Below are positions 1 to 7,480 of a stretch of DNA of 14,233 bases, piece by piece. This stretch comes from REEB470 sp032117095 (GTDB lineage: Bacteria > Bacillota > Bacilli > Paenibacillales > YIM-B00363). The DNA lies in assembly GCA_032117095.1 (NCBI GenBank), contig JAULZZ010000008.1, positions 1 through 14,233 on the forward strand. The letters run 5' to 3'. A program made the translations under genes and the position numbers. How positions within the stretch are numbered: position 1 is the first letter of the stretch; each line of letters begins with the position of its first letter. The notes under the pieces were generated by a model. The model was not told the DNA's origin, ran no database searches, and saw nothing but the letters and a program-made list of their open reading frames with translations.

Positions 1-241
1 TGCCTTCGATCACAGGCTCTTTGCGTCGACGCGTCACCTTGGCGAAATATACGCATGCCAGCAACACGACGAGTGCACTCCCGATCCGAACGACCCAAGC
101 ATCGTCTCCGCGTACCCGTTCCAGCCATGCAACCCAATACGAAAGCTCAATGCGCGACACAGTCAAGGCTACAGCCACCGTCGCCATCGCCACGATGACC
201 AACGCAAACAACGCCCCGAGCAGCCGCCACAAGACGTTCAT
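1..241 (-). CDS. amaP: AmaP-like alkaline shock response membrane anchor protein, partial
   Basis: The first 80 residues are visible; the C-terminus lies beyond the left edge. The reading starts at ATG 241, preceded by GGGAG with a short spacer. Residues about 5-28 form a hydrophobic helix, a polar stretch follows, and a second hydrophobic helix at about 52-67 ends in a basic cluster (KVTRRRK), which suggests a hairpin topology with the rest of the protein in the cytoplasm. In Firmicutes a small two-helix protein just downstream of an Asp23/Gls24-family gene is typically AmaP, which anchors Asp23 to the membrane, and the neighbour here is such a gene. The call rests on topology and neighbourhood, since AmaP sequences are poorly conserved. 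A hairpin separates it from yqhY, so it may depend on read-through or on its own promoter, which I could not identify. Confidence 0.65.
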   Translation of the reverse strand, partial: MNVLWRLLGALFALVIVAMATVAVALTVSRIELSYWVAWLERVRGDDAWVVRIGSALVVLLACVYFAKVTRRRKEPVIEG

Positions 242-341
242 CCCTCGCTCCCACACCCCCTGTCCCACGACAGTCGCCTCCCCTCACCCTATTTTCTCAA
301 CCTCTGCCATTCTGATGCAACGTATACAATACATCTGACAT

Positions 342-385
342 AAAAAAACAAAAAAGCGGCATGTCCGCCCTCTCTCGCGAGGGCG
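342..385 (-). terminator. Terminator-like hairpin between yqhY and amaP
   Basis: Thirteen bases past the yqhY stop there is a perfect 7-bp stem (366-372 with 379-385, 6-nt loop). A smaller 4-bp stem (356-359 with 365-368) follows and overlaps its base. The minus strand then reads six T, one G and seven T (355-342). The small hairpin plus T-tract is the more terminator-like half, and the larger stem sits 11 nt away from the T-tract, so the two may be alternative folds. It would end or attenuate accBC-yqhY transcription before amaP. Confidence 0.5.
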
Positions 386-397
386 AACCACACCAAT

Positions 398-817
398 TTA
401 GAGCATCGGGCGTGTCAATGCGATCGCTTCTTCCTCGGACTGCTCTTTTGGGGGCGATACAAATTGGACATCGACGACGTGAACGTTGACTTCTTGCACG
501 GTCAGCCCCGTCATCGACTCGATCGCTTGTTTGACGCGTTGTTGGATCAAGGATGCCACGTGTGGAATCGCATGCCCATAAGCAATGACGATCGACACAT
601 CGACTTTTGCTTCTAACCCTTGGACACTCACCTTGACCCCTTTGGATAAATTTTTGCGTCCGAGCAACTCAGACACCCCACTGGCAAACCCACCACTCAT
701 TCCCGTAACCCCATCGATTTCGATCGTCGCCAATCCTGCGATTACTTCGATGACTTCGGGGGCGATTTGGATTGTCCCGATTTGTGTTTTTTCTAACGCT
801 GAATTCCCTTGTTCCAT
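398..817 (-). CDS. yqhY: Asp23/Gls24 family (DUF322) envelope stress response protein, YqhY-like
   Basis: This 139-residue protein matches the YqhY/Asp23 family. After a short polar N-terminus comes the IGTIQIAPEVIEVIAGLAT segment (from about residue 12), then a DGVTGMSGG region, a KGVKVSV strand and a C-terminal VQEVNVHVVDVQF strand, the family's usual order and length. I chose ATG 817 because AAGGAGG at 833-827 lies 9 nt away; the in-frame ATG at 823 would leave only 3 nt, and a start at 868 would lie upstream of the ribosome site. It sits 67 nt after accC, as yqhY does after accBC in Bacillus subtilis, where YqhY has been linked to control of acetyl-CoA carboxylase activity. Asp23 homologues are abundant cytoplasmic proteins tethered near the membrane by AmaP. 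The family call is firm; the regulatory role here is inferred from synteny. Confidence 0.93.
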   Translation of the reverse strand: MEQGNSALEKTQIGTIQIAPEVIEVIAGLATIEIDGVTGMSGGFASGVSELLGRKNLSKGVKVSVQGLEAKVDVSIVIAYGHAIPHVASLIQQRVKQAIESMTGLTVQEVNVHVVDVQFVSPPKEQSEEEAIALTRPML

Positions 818-884
818 CTGCATATCCCTCCTTGAAAATGGTAAAAATGATCCCAAAATGAATCGCATCGGACGTGAAAATTAG

Positions 885-2246
885 TTATGCCTGTGGTGTC
901 TGAAATACGTCCGTATTGTCCAAAAATTGGATGTTGACGTCCCCTGCACAAAACTGGGGATGGTCGAGCAACTTGAGATGAAACGGAATCGTCGTATGCA
1001 CGCCTTCGATCGCAAACTCTTGCAGTGCGCGTTTCATCTTGGCGATCGCTTCGTGTCGTGTGGGTGCCCATACGATGAGTTTGGCGACCATCGAGTCATA
1101 GTGCGGAGGAATCGTATAGCCTGTATAACACGCACTGTCTACGCGCACGTTTGCGCCTCCCGCAGGCAAATAAAACGAAATCGTCCCTGGCGACGGCATA
1201 AACTGTTTGAATGGATCTTCCGCATTGAGGCGACATTCGATCGCATGGCCATAAAAGCGAATGTCTTCTTGTGAAAAACTCAGCGGATTCCCCTGGGCAA
1301 CCATGATCATTTCTTGAATAATGTCGCGTTGGGTGACCATCTCTGTGACCGGATGTTCGACTTGGATGCGCGTGTTCATTTCCATGAAATAAAATTGTTC
1401 GTCTGGTGCAAGCAAAAATTCGATCGTCCCCGCCCCTGTATAGTCGACCGCCTGCGCTGCGCGTACGGCGGCTTGCCCCATCCGTTGGCGCAACGCCGTG
1501 GAAATCGCAGGGCTCGGCGCTTCTTCTACGAGCTTTTGGCGACGACGTTGTACCGAACAGTCCCGTTCGCCCAGGTGAACCACGTTCCCGAATTGATCGG
1601 CCATAATCTGGACTTCCACGTGTTTCATCGCTGTCAAATATTTTTCGATGTACACGCCGTCGTTGCCAAACGCAGCTTTGGCTTCTTGCTGTGCCGCGCG
1701 CATCTGCTGCATCATTTGGTCGGGATTGTGCACGAGGCGGATGCCCTTTCCTCCGCCTCCTGCGGTCGCTTTAATCACCACCGGATAGCCGATGTCCATC
1801 GCCAGCTCAGTGGCTTCTTGTGGAGAAGTGAGCAACCCTTGTGAACCCGGGATGACAGGCACTCCGGCATCGACCATCGTCTGTTTGGCGATCGCCTTGT
1901 CCCCCATGCGCGTGATCGCTTCGGGAGACGGCCCGATAAACACGATGTTACACGTCCGACATATCGAGGCAAACGCCGCGTTCTCCGCTAAAAACCCATA
2001 GCCGGGATGAATCGCATCTACGCCAGTCAAGGTCGCTACACTCATCAAGTTTGCGAGATGCAAGTAACTGTCCCGGGAGGGCGCAGGCCCCACGCAATAC
2101 GCTTCGTCTGCCAAACGCACGTGCAACGCTTGGCGATCCGCCTCTGAATACACCGCAACAGAGCCGATCCCCATTTCGCGCAACGCACGAATGATCCGTA
2201 CCGCGATTTCGCCACGGTTGGCGACAAGCACTTTTTTAAATGTCAT
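885..2246 (-). CDS. accC: Acetyl-CoA carboxylase, biotin carboxylase subunit
   Basis: The 453-residue protein is full length for the family. It carboxylates the biotin on AccB using ATP and bicarbonate, the first half-reaction of malonyl-CoA synthesis, in the cytoplasm. The N-terminal biotin-carboxylase domain starts with KVLVANRGEIAVRIIRALRE, the ATP-grasp glycine-rich loop is TAGGGGKGIRL (161-171), and the signature EMNTRIQVEHPVTEMV spans 289-304. Residues matching the E. coli catalytic and ATP-binding set are visible: K117, K159, H209, K238, E276, E289, N291, R293 and R339. ATG 2246 has GGAGG 9 nt upstream. It starts 21 nt after accB ends, so the two are co-transcribed. The accA and accD subunits are not in this window. 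Nothing looks damaged. Confidence 0.98.
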   Translation of the reverse strand: MTFKKVLVANRGEIAVRIIRALREMGIGSVAVYSEADRQALHVRLADEAYCVGPAPSRDSYLHLANLMSVATLTGVDAIHPGYGFLAENAAFASICRTCNIVFIGPSPEAITRMGDKAIAKQTMVDAGVPVIPGSQGLLTSPQEATELAMDIGYPVVIKATAGGGGKGIRLVHNPDQMMQQMRAAQQEAKAAFGNDGVYIEKYLTAMKHVEVQIMADQFGNVVHLGERDCSVQRRRQKLVEEAPSPAISTALRQRMGQAAVRAAQAVDYTGAGTIEFLLAPDEQFYFMEMNTRIQVEHPVTEMVTQRDIIQEMIMVAQGNPLSFSQEDIRFYGHAIECRLNAEDPFKQFMPSPGTISFYLPAGGANVRVDSACYTGYTIPPHYDSMVAKLIVWAPTRHEAIAKMKRALQEFAIEGVHTTIPFHLKLLDHPQFCAGDVNIQFLDNTDVFQTPQA

Positions 2247-2267
2247 CTGCCAAATCCTCCGTGGCGA

Positions 2268-2750
<483 letters not shown>

Positions 2751-2804
2751 TGGGGGGGTTATTCGCTCCTTTATCACGGACTTCTCCGCATGCAATCGCT
2801 CCAT

Positions 2805-2832
2805 ATTATACCATACTCACCTAAAATGGAAA
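2805..2832 (-). promoter_or_regulatory. Housekeeping-type extended -10 promoter of accB
   Basis: On the minus strand TATAAT (2810-2805) is preceded by TGG (2813-2811), a classic extended -10 element. Sixteen bases upstream lies TTTCCA (2832-2827), four of six matching TTGACA. Transcription would begin near 2798 and give a leader of about 48 nt before the accB ATG. This allows accBC-yqhY to be expressed during growth independently of the sporulation operon upstream. I see no convincing terminator between spoIIIAH and this promoter, so read-through during sporulation is possible. Confidence 0.7.
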
Positions 2833-2880
2833 GATCACGAAAAAGTCATCCCGCTCGAAACGATGGCCCGGGTATGCGTA

Positions 2881-3582
2881 TTATTTGACCCATTTTACCG
2901 CCACTTGATTGGGGGAAATTTGCAATTGTTCTAAGGCGGCAGTGATCAGATTGGCCGCTTGCGTTTGGGAGAAGGACGGGGCGTTGACGTGAATCGTATA
3001 CTGGTCTTGTTTTTCCTCATGGGTTACGACGACGTTTTCGTACGCTTGGAGCAGCGATTCTTCAAATGCGATGACTTTGGACTCCCGATCCATGAGCGCA
3101 TCGTGTTGTGCAGACGCTTTGGCGATGTCGGCATCGCTCGCTTGGGCATCGGTCATTTGGGCGGTGAGTTGTTCGAGCTGTTGCGAAATTTGACTGCTGC
3201 GGGTCATTTGCATGACCGTGAGGGCATCTTCCCCTTGTGGATCCGTCATCACTTGTTCCAAGACGGTTGCATCGTCTTTGGGCGTGTGTGTTTCTGTATT
3301 CAAAGGGGCAGAGGTGGTCGCATCGACGGCTGTTTTTTGTGTCTCTGGTGCGGGGGACGCGGTGTCTTTTGTCGTTTCCGCAAGGTCCGATGGGGCAGTA
3401 GCAGGCGTTTGGGGCGGGGTTGCGGTCGCTTGCTCAGGCGTCACGATCGTGTCCGTATTCGTCGGGGGCGTAAACGCCAACGGGACGTTTTGGACATCTT
3501 CGGTAAACAAGTAATACGCCGACAAGACGACCATTAACCCGAGCATTGTCATGAGCCACACCGTCTGTTTTTTGGTATTCAT
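2881..3582 (-). CDS. spoIIIAH: Stage III sporulation protein AH
   Basis: The 233-residue protein has a short basic N-terminus, one membrane helix (about residues 8-26), a long Thr/Pro/Ala-rich linker (about 35-105) and a C-terminal domain rich in Gln and Ala helices, ending in beta strands (YTIHVNAPSF, VAVKWVK). In B. subtilis SpoIIIAH is the mother-cell partner of forespore SpoIIQ; its C-terminal domain resembles the ring-forming YscJ/FliF fold and zips the two membranes together around the engulfed spore. It is somewhat longer than the B. subtilis protein, with the extra length probably in the linker. ATG 3582 has GGAGG 9 nt upstream. It lies 141 nt after spoIIIAG, by far the largest gap in the operon, and that gap holds a sigma-E-like promoter. 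Confidence 0.93.
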   Translation of the reverse strand: MNTKKQTVWLMTMLGLMVVLSAYYLFTEDVQNVPLAFTPPTNTDTIVTPEQATATPPQTPATAPSDLAETTKDTASPAPETQKTAVDATTSAPLNTETHTPKDDATVLEQVMTDPQGEDALTVMQMTRSSQISQQLEQLTAQMTDAQASDADIAKASAQHDALMDRESKVIAFEESLLQAYENVVVTHEEKQDQYTIHVNAPSFSQTQAANLITAALEQLQISPNQVAVKWVK

Positions 3583-3700
3583 GGCATAATTCCTCCTGAG
3601 TATGAAATCCGCACGTGCGTCCCCTCATCGAGGAGCATGCACATTCCCTTGCAATCCTGCTGAAAAATGCATCCCCCACATGCAAAACACGTGCTTCTTG

Positions 3701-3729
3701 ACTGTATGCGCAACACCGACGGCTTATTC
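3701..3729 (-). promoter_or_regulatory. Predicted internal sigma-E promoter before spoIIIAH
   Basis: The minus strand reads GAATAAG (3729-3723, overlapping the spoIIIAG stop codon), a 14-nt spacer, and CATACAGT (3708-3701). The known sigma-E consensus is roughly KMATATT, 14 nt, CATACANT, so the -10 is a full match and the -35 matches in its first five positions. Transcription would start near 3694, giving a leader of about 110 nt before spoIIIAH. That leader contains two copies of GCACGTG, one within a 10-bp palindrome (3610-3619). Confidence 0.6.
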
Positions 3730-4404
3730 GCTTCGCTTTGCAGGGATGATGGCGATACGGTGTGCAGGAATGCCCAACCCGCGTGCGAGGGCGTCGTGCA
3801 CGAGTTTTTGTACTGCTTTGTGTTCCACGCCTTCGGCGACGATCAATACGCCACGAATTTGTGGACGGACGAGCTGTTGCACAACTGGCATTTGCCCTCC
3901 TCCTGCCTGCGGTTGGACGACCGTTTGTTCCGTGCGAGACGACTGGGCAATGTGCCGCGTTGCTCCATCTTTTCCCCGTTCTTGTGTCGTTTGTTGGGTA
4001 CGGGACGTGTTGCGGTCGGTATGTACTTGCGCAGTCGTTTCTACGGTGACGAGTACGTCGGCGATGCCCACCCCAACGATTTGTTCCACCATGCGTCGAA
4101 TGTCTTTTTCGTAGGCGCGTTCAATCGATGAAAACTGCGTTTCTGGTGTAGGATCCGTAGAGGGTGCCTGCGGGGACTGGGAAAACACCGCCTTGTCTGT
4201 TGCGCCACCGCCACGTATCGCCGTTGGGACAGAAGACAGCGGGGAAGCCGTCTGCATCGGCGGGGGGGCCAAAAAAATGGCGTGCGTGATCAACAGAAGT
4301 ACCCCCGCACCCGTGAGCATAAACAACGTCCGCCATGTTTTTTTTTCGGGAGAGCCATCCTTGATTTTGACTTGGCGCAACAGCCACTGGCGTATCCGCT
4401 CCAT
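3724..4404 (-). CDS. spoIIIAG: Stage III sporulation protein AG
   Basis: The 226-residue protein has a basic N-terminal cytoplasmic segment, a single membrane helix (about 26-46), a Pro/Ser/Thr-rich linker (about 47-88) and a C-terminal domain (about 90-226). That domain begins with ERAYEKDIRRMVEQIVGVG and ends with RGVLIVAEGVEHKAVQKLVH, the ring-building fold of this family. In B. subtilis SpoIIIAG forms a large ring in the intermembrane space of the engulfed forespore, part of the feeding-tube complex with SpoIIIAH and SpoIIQ. ATG 4404 has GGAGG 9 nt upstream and follows the spoIIIAF stop by 1 nt, so the two are translationally coupled; an in-frame ATG at 4479 lies inside spoIIIAF and is unlikely. 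The codons for residues 20-22 form part of a run of nine A. Confidence 0.95.
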   Translation of the reverse strand: MERIRQWLLRQVKIKDGSPEKKTWRTLFMLTGAGVLLLITHAIFLAPPPMQTASPLSSVPTAIRGGGATDKAVFSQSPQAPSTDPTPETQFSSIERAYEKDIRRMVEQIVGVGIADVLVTVETTAQVHTDRNTSRTQQTTQERGKDGATRHIAQSSRTEQTVVQPQAGGGQMPVVQQLVRPQIRGVLIVAEGVEHKAVQKLVHDALARGLGIPAHRIAIIPAKRSE

Positions 4405-4405
4405 C

Positions 4406-5098
4406 CTACCGTCCCTCCTGTTGCACAAAGGAAACCGCTGTGGGTACGATGCCCCACGTTTGCAAAAGCCACTGTGCAATGCGATGGTGCACCGCAGTCC
4501 ATGCTGCAGGAGGGATCACCGTCTGCTGGGACACCTCATGCGACGACGGCTGTGCCGTATCCATCCCGATCGGGGCGATTTCGAGCGGTTCGAATACAAA
4601 AGATGACATGTCCGTTTCCGTGCGTGAGGGCGCCTCTTGCGTGGGGGTTTGTGTGCCCAAATCGAGACGTACATCCAAGGAATCCCCTGCGTTTGGGGAA
4701 GATGGGAGCGTCACTTCTGCTGTTGCCTCCAAAAAATGCCACTGTGTGCGCAATTGGGAAACGATCGCTTGCTCCAACTGCTGTGTGGCCTGTTCCCTTG
4801 CCCGTCGTGCAAGGTGTTGTTTCATCGCATCGCCCGTCTGTTGCAATTGTGGGGGTGCTTCAGTCGGCACATGCGTGGTGATCGCTGCGGTGACTTCTTG
4901 TTGTAGCGCATGCAGTGCGGTGGAATCCTCCCGACGGAATGCTTGCACGATGGGGGTGAGGACGATCGACACGATCACGAGTGCCAACACCAAGCGCACG
5001 TATCGGCGTAGCGCCGTCTGTGGCAATAACAAATGAACAAAGGAAGCAAACAAAACGGTGAGCATGAGCTGACGCAGTGCGGTAACGAACGCCTCCAC
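4406..5098 (-). CDS. spoIIIAF: Stage III sporulation protein AF
   Basis: The 230-residue protein has two N-terminal membrane helices (about 8-25 and 33-52) followed by a soluble, Gln-rich domain (about 60-230) that would lie between mother-cell and forespore membranes. This is the SpoIIIAF layout, and the order AE-AF-AG confirms it. I start it at GTG 5098 because GGGAGG lies 9 nt upstream and the next residues match the family N-terminus (EAFVTALRQLMLTVLF). The frame is open much further upstream, but that part overlaps spoIIIAE and shows Cys/Arg-rich shadow composition. In B. subtilis AF is a component of the SpoIIIA channel and its soluble domain resembles ring-building folds. It is slightly longer than the B. 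subtilis protein. Confidence 0.92.
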   Translation of the reverse strand: MEAFVTALRQLMLTVLFASFVHLLLPQTALRRYVRLVLALVIVSIVLTPIVQAFRREDSTALHALQQEVTAAITTHVPTEAPPQLQQTGDAMKQHLARRAREQATQQLEQAIVSQLRTQWHFLEATAEVTLPSSPNAGDSLDVRLDLGTQTPTQEAPSRTETDMSSFVFEPLEIAPIGMDTAQPSSHEVSQQTVIPPAAWTAVHHRIAQWLLQTWGIVPTAVSFVQQEGR

Positions 5099-5133
5099 AT
5101 CCCACCCCCTCCCTTTTATACAAATAAAATCGG

Positions 5134-6276
5134 TTACCGCACCATCATGCTCACATGACTCGCGGCCACGACGAACGTAATCGCCATGAAACACATCAGC
5201 CCTACCCCACTGAGTGCTGCGAACACATAAAACAATCCGGTACTCATCGCACGCAGTCCGTCCGTCACGGGATTGTCCCCGAGCGGTTGCAACAACGCCC
5301 CTGCAAGACGGTATAACACGGCAATGACGGCAATTTTTAGCGCAGGAAACGCACACGTCAACACGACAATGAGCACCCCAACAAGGCCAATTCCTTGTTT
5401 CATAAGCAACGAAGCACTGAGGATGGTGTCTGTCGACTCAGACAAAATGCGTCCTACGATCGGAATAAAATTTCCGGCAACGACTTTCACGGTTTTTAGC
5501 GCAACGCCGTCACTCACACCGCCAGCGACACTTTGCACGGAGATGACACCGAGGAAAATAGACAACACGACCATGAGTGTGGCGAGGGCCGCATTTTGAA
5601 TCCATGACGCCAAGCGACGCAGGGAAAATTTATCGGTCATCGTCGAGATCAGGTGCAACGCCGTCGCATATAAAAACGCGGGAAAAATAAAGCGTTGCAC
5701 GACAGTACTCACCATATATACCGCAAAAATGACCGTCGGATGCAACAAAGACGCACTCATGGCGTTGCCTAACGCCAGCAACATCGAAAACAACAACGGG
5801 ACCATCGCAAACATCACATGCACCATCGTGTCGATCGCCGTTTTTGCCAAGGTCACCGCATACGTAAAACTTTGCAATCCCAACACGACCACGACCAAAT
5901 ACGACAAAGAAAACGCCGTTTTACTGACGACTGTCCGTTCGAATGCACTTTGGATCGTATGGAGCACCATACACAAGATGGACAACATCATGAGTTGCAT
6001 GAGCAAATGACCGCTGACGAGCACTTCTTCGAATAAAAAGGACAACATGCCTTTGAATACCGCAGAAATCCCCAAAGCAGGCGTACCGAGTCCCGTATAC
6101 GATGCACGAAGCTGTTCAAACGTAGGCAACGGATCAACCAAATGATCTCCATACGTTTTTGTGAGTTGCTCCCATACACTTTGTAACTGTGCCACGGGGG
6201 CTTCTTGTTGTTGCTGCAACGTATTCCATGCGTCTGTCGTCGGGACATCTGGGGACGGCAATGGCGCAGGAGACAC
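5134..6276 (-). CDS. spoIIIAE: Stage III sporulation protein AE
   Basis: The 380-residue polytopic membrane protein aligns by eye with SpoIIIAE over its whole body. Visible family stretches are FLGVISVQSVAGGVSDGVAL, a GNFIPIVGRILSESTDT segment and a C-terminal SHVSMMVR, with several long hydrophobic helices from about residue 75 onward. It is a membrane component of the SpoIIIA channel in the mother-cell membrane facing the forespore. I chose GTG 6276 because GAGGAGG ends 8 nt upstream; a GTG at 6312 adds 12 residues without a ribosome site. Either start gives a polar Pro/Gln-rich N-terminus with no hydrophobic signal segment, whereas the B. subtilis protein is thought to be made with a signal peptide. 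It begins 48 nt after spoIIIAD. Confidence 0.93.
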   Translation of the reverse strand: MSPAPLPSPDVPTTDAWNTLQQQQEAPVAQLQSVWEQLTKTYGDHLVDPLPTFEQLRASYTGLGTPALGISAVFKGMLSFLFEEVLVSGHLLMQLMMLSILCMVLHTIQSAFERTVVSKTAFSLSYLVVVVLGLQSFTYAVTLAKTAIDTMVHVMFAMVPLLFSMLLALGNAMSASLLHPTVIFAVYMVSTVVQRFIFPAFLYATALHLISTMTDKFSLRRLASWIQNAALATLMVVLSIFLGVISVQSVAGGVSDGVALKTVKVVAGNFIPIVGRILSESTDTILSASLLMKQGIGLVGVLIVVLTCAFPALKIAVIAVLYRLAGALLQPLGDNPVTDGLRAMSTGLFYVFAALSGVGLMCFMAITFVVAASHVSMMVR

Positions 6277-6324
6277 AAACAACGCCTCCTCTTCACCAAA
6301 CGGGCAACACACACCGCGTCACCG

Positions 6325-6714
6325 CTACAACGGCAACACCTGCATGACCGTTTCAATAATCGCTTGGAAAATGGGCAAGGCGAGCACCATGAGCAGCAGT
6401 TTGCCGATGAGCTCGACTTTGCTCGCGAGTGCGTCGAGCTGTGCATCACGAATCATTTGTGCGCCAAACTCTGCCACATACGCAATGCCGATCATTTTGA
6501 CAATCGTTTGAAAATATACGAGATTGACTTCGGATTTTTTTGCGAGCGATTCGACCATCGCCAACACACGCACGATGGGGTCAACGGCGAACAACAACAA
6601 CACGACCCCTGCAAACAATGTCATTAAAAAAGCGATCGAAGCATGGTTTTCCCGTACGACAAGGACAAGTCCCGTCACGACCAAGGCAAACCCGACAATT
6701 TGGATCAGTGCCAT
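6325..6714 (-). CDS. spoIIIAD: Stage III sporulation protein AD
   Basis: This 129-residue hydrophobic protein matches SpoIIIAD throughout: LIQIVGFALVVTGLVLVV at the start, a central IVKMIGIAYVAEFGAQMIRD motif (about 68-87) and a last helix before VMQVLPL. It is a small integral membrane component of the SpoIIIA complex, in a family related to small export-apparatus proteins of secretion systems. ATG 6714 lies 11 nt after spoIIIAC ends; its ribosome site is weak (AGGCGG-like), so translation probably depends on coupling to spoIIIAC. An in-frame TTG at 6738 would overlap spoIIIAC and is less likely because the family starts near the VQIVG-type segment. Confidence 0.95.
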   Translation of the reverse strand: MALIQIVGFALVVTGLVLVVRENHASIAFLMTLFAGVVLLLFAVDPIVRVLAMVESLAKKSEVNLVYFQTIVKMIGIAYVAEFGAQMIRDAQLDALASKVELIGKLLLMVLALPIFQAIIETVMQVLPL

Positions 6715-6725
6715 CGCTTCACCGC

Positions 6726-6929
6726 CTAGGACATCCAAAAGATCGTCTTAATTTCTTGAAACAGGGCGTTTAGCTTGCGAATGACCATAAATAACACGAT
6801 GATGAACCCGATGAGCGTGACCCAGTGGGCATAGTCTTCTTTGTCCATTTGCTTCAATACGGTATGAATCATCGCCACGATAATCCCCACAGCCGCCATT
6901 TGAAACAACGATTGCAAATCTTCGTTCAT
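6726..6929 (-). CDS. spoIIIAC: Stage III sporulation protein AC
   Basis: This 67-residue protein is almost the exact length of B. subtilis SpoIIIAC and shares its two-helix pattern: LFQMAAVGIIVAMIHTVLKQ, a polar loop MDKEDYAHW, then TLIGFIIVLFMVIRKLNALF and a basic tail. It is a small membrane subunit of the SpoIIIA channel. ATG 6929 matches the family start; GAGG lies about 11 nt upstream. The frame remains open to a GTG at 6962, but those extra residues overlap the end of spoIIIAB and are not family-like. It starts 29 nt after spoIIIAB. Confidence 0.95.
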   Translation of the reverse strand: MNEDLQSLFQMAAVGIIVAMIHTVLKQMDKEDYAHWVTLIGFIIVLFMVIRKLNALFQEIKTIFWMS

Positions 6930-6958
6930 CCAAACACCGTCCTCGGTGGGAGCCACCC

Positions 6959-7480
6959 TCAATACAAGACGATGACGAGTAAAATAGCCGTTAAAAAGCC
7001 CAATCGTTTATATAACGATTCGTACCGCTGTTGCTGTTCGCGCAAAGCAGCTTCTTCGGCAGTCAGTTTCGCAAGTACCAACCGAATGTGTTTGCTTTGG
7101 TCGTGCCGATCGGTCAGCCCGAGCATCGGGGCTAAAGAAAGCAACGTTTGTTTTGTGGAATCCAACAGTGCCGTTCGTGCCCAGTGGTCGTTCATCGCTT
7201 GGACAAACCGTTCACTCGCGGTACATTCGCTCTGCCATGTCGTCAGACGCAGGTGCACTGCAGCAAACAACGTGGAAATGGGATCTTGCACAACAGAGGC
7301 CACACGGGCGAACGCCTGCGGGAGTGGCACGAGACCGTAGGCGATTTCTGTTTCGAGCGTCGTCAACGCTTGGATCAACCCAGCGACTTGGCGCGGGCGT
7401 TGGGCGACACGCTCACCGAACAACCAGCCACACCGCATGACCGCAATGAATAGGCAGGCCAATCCAAGTAGTTTAACCAT
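6959..7480 (-). CDS. spoIIIAB: Stage III sporulation protein AB
   Basis: The 173-residue protein is the usual SpoIIIAB length. It has an N-terminal membrane helix (about 4-20), a long helical cytoplasmic domain with the family segments RPRQVAGLIQALTTLETEI and YGLVPLPQAFARVA, an LGLTDRHDQSKHI segment near residues 128-140, and a C-terminal membrane helix (about 156-172). The fold is related to the GspF/type II secretion platform proteins, and SpoIIIAB is thought to link the SpoIIIAA ATPase to the membrane complex. ATG 7480 overlaps the end of spoIIIAA by 8 nt, with GGGG just upstream, so translation is coupled. No damage is visible. Confidence 0.95.
   Translation of the reverse strand: MVKLLGLACLFIAVMRCGWLFGERVAQRPRQVAGLIQALTTLETEIAYGLVPLPQAFARVASVVQDPISTLFAAVHLRLTTWQSECTASERFVQAMNDHWARTALLDSTKQTLLSLAPMLGLTDRHDQSKHIRLVLAKLTAEEAALREQQQRYESLYKRLGFLTAILLVIVLY

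Noticed and set aside
242..341. Sigma-A or sigma-B promoter for amaP
   Set aside because: TATA-like and GGGT-like strings exist but none has a partner box at proper spacing.
1314..1844. 176-codon plus-strand frame opposite accC
   Set aside because: It is antisense to highly conserved accC codons and has shadow composition (many His, Arg and Phe).
2811..2880. Terminator after spoIIIAH
   Set aside because: Only a 4-bp CCCG/CGGG stem with a long loop before TTTTT; too weak to call.
3602..4114. Long plus-strand reading frames opposite spoIIIAG and spoIIIAH
   Set aside because: They are antisense shadows with Cys/Arg-rich composition, and the minus-strand genes have clear family matches and ribosome sites.
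4409..5356. Extended N-terminus of spoIIIAF back to 5356
   Set aside because: The extra 86 residues overlap spoIIIAE and look like an out-of-frame translation; GTG 5098 has an ideal ribosome site.
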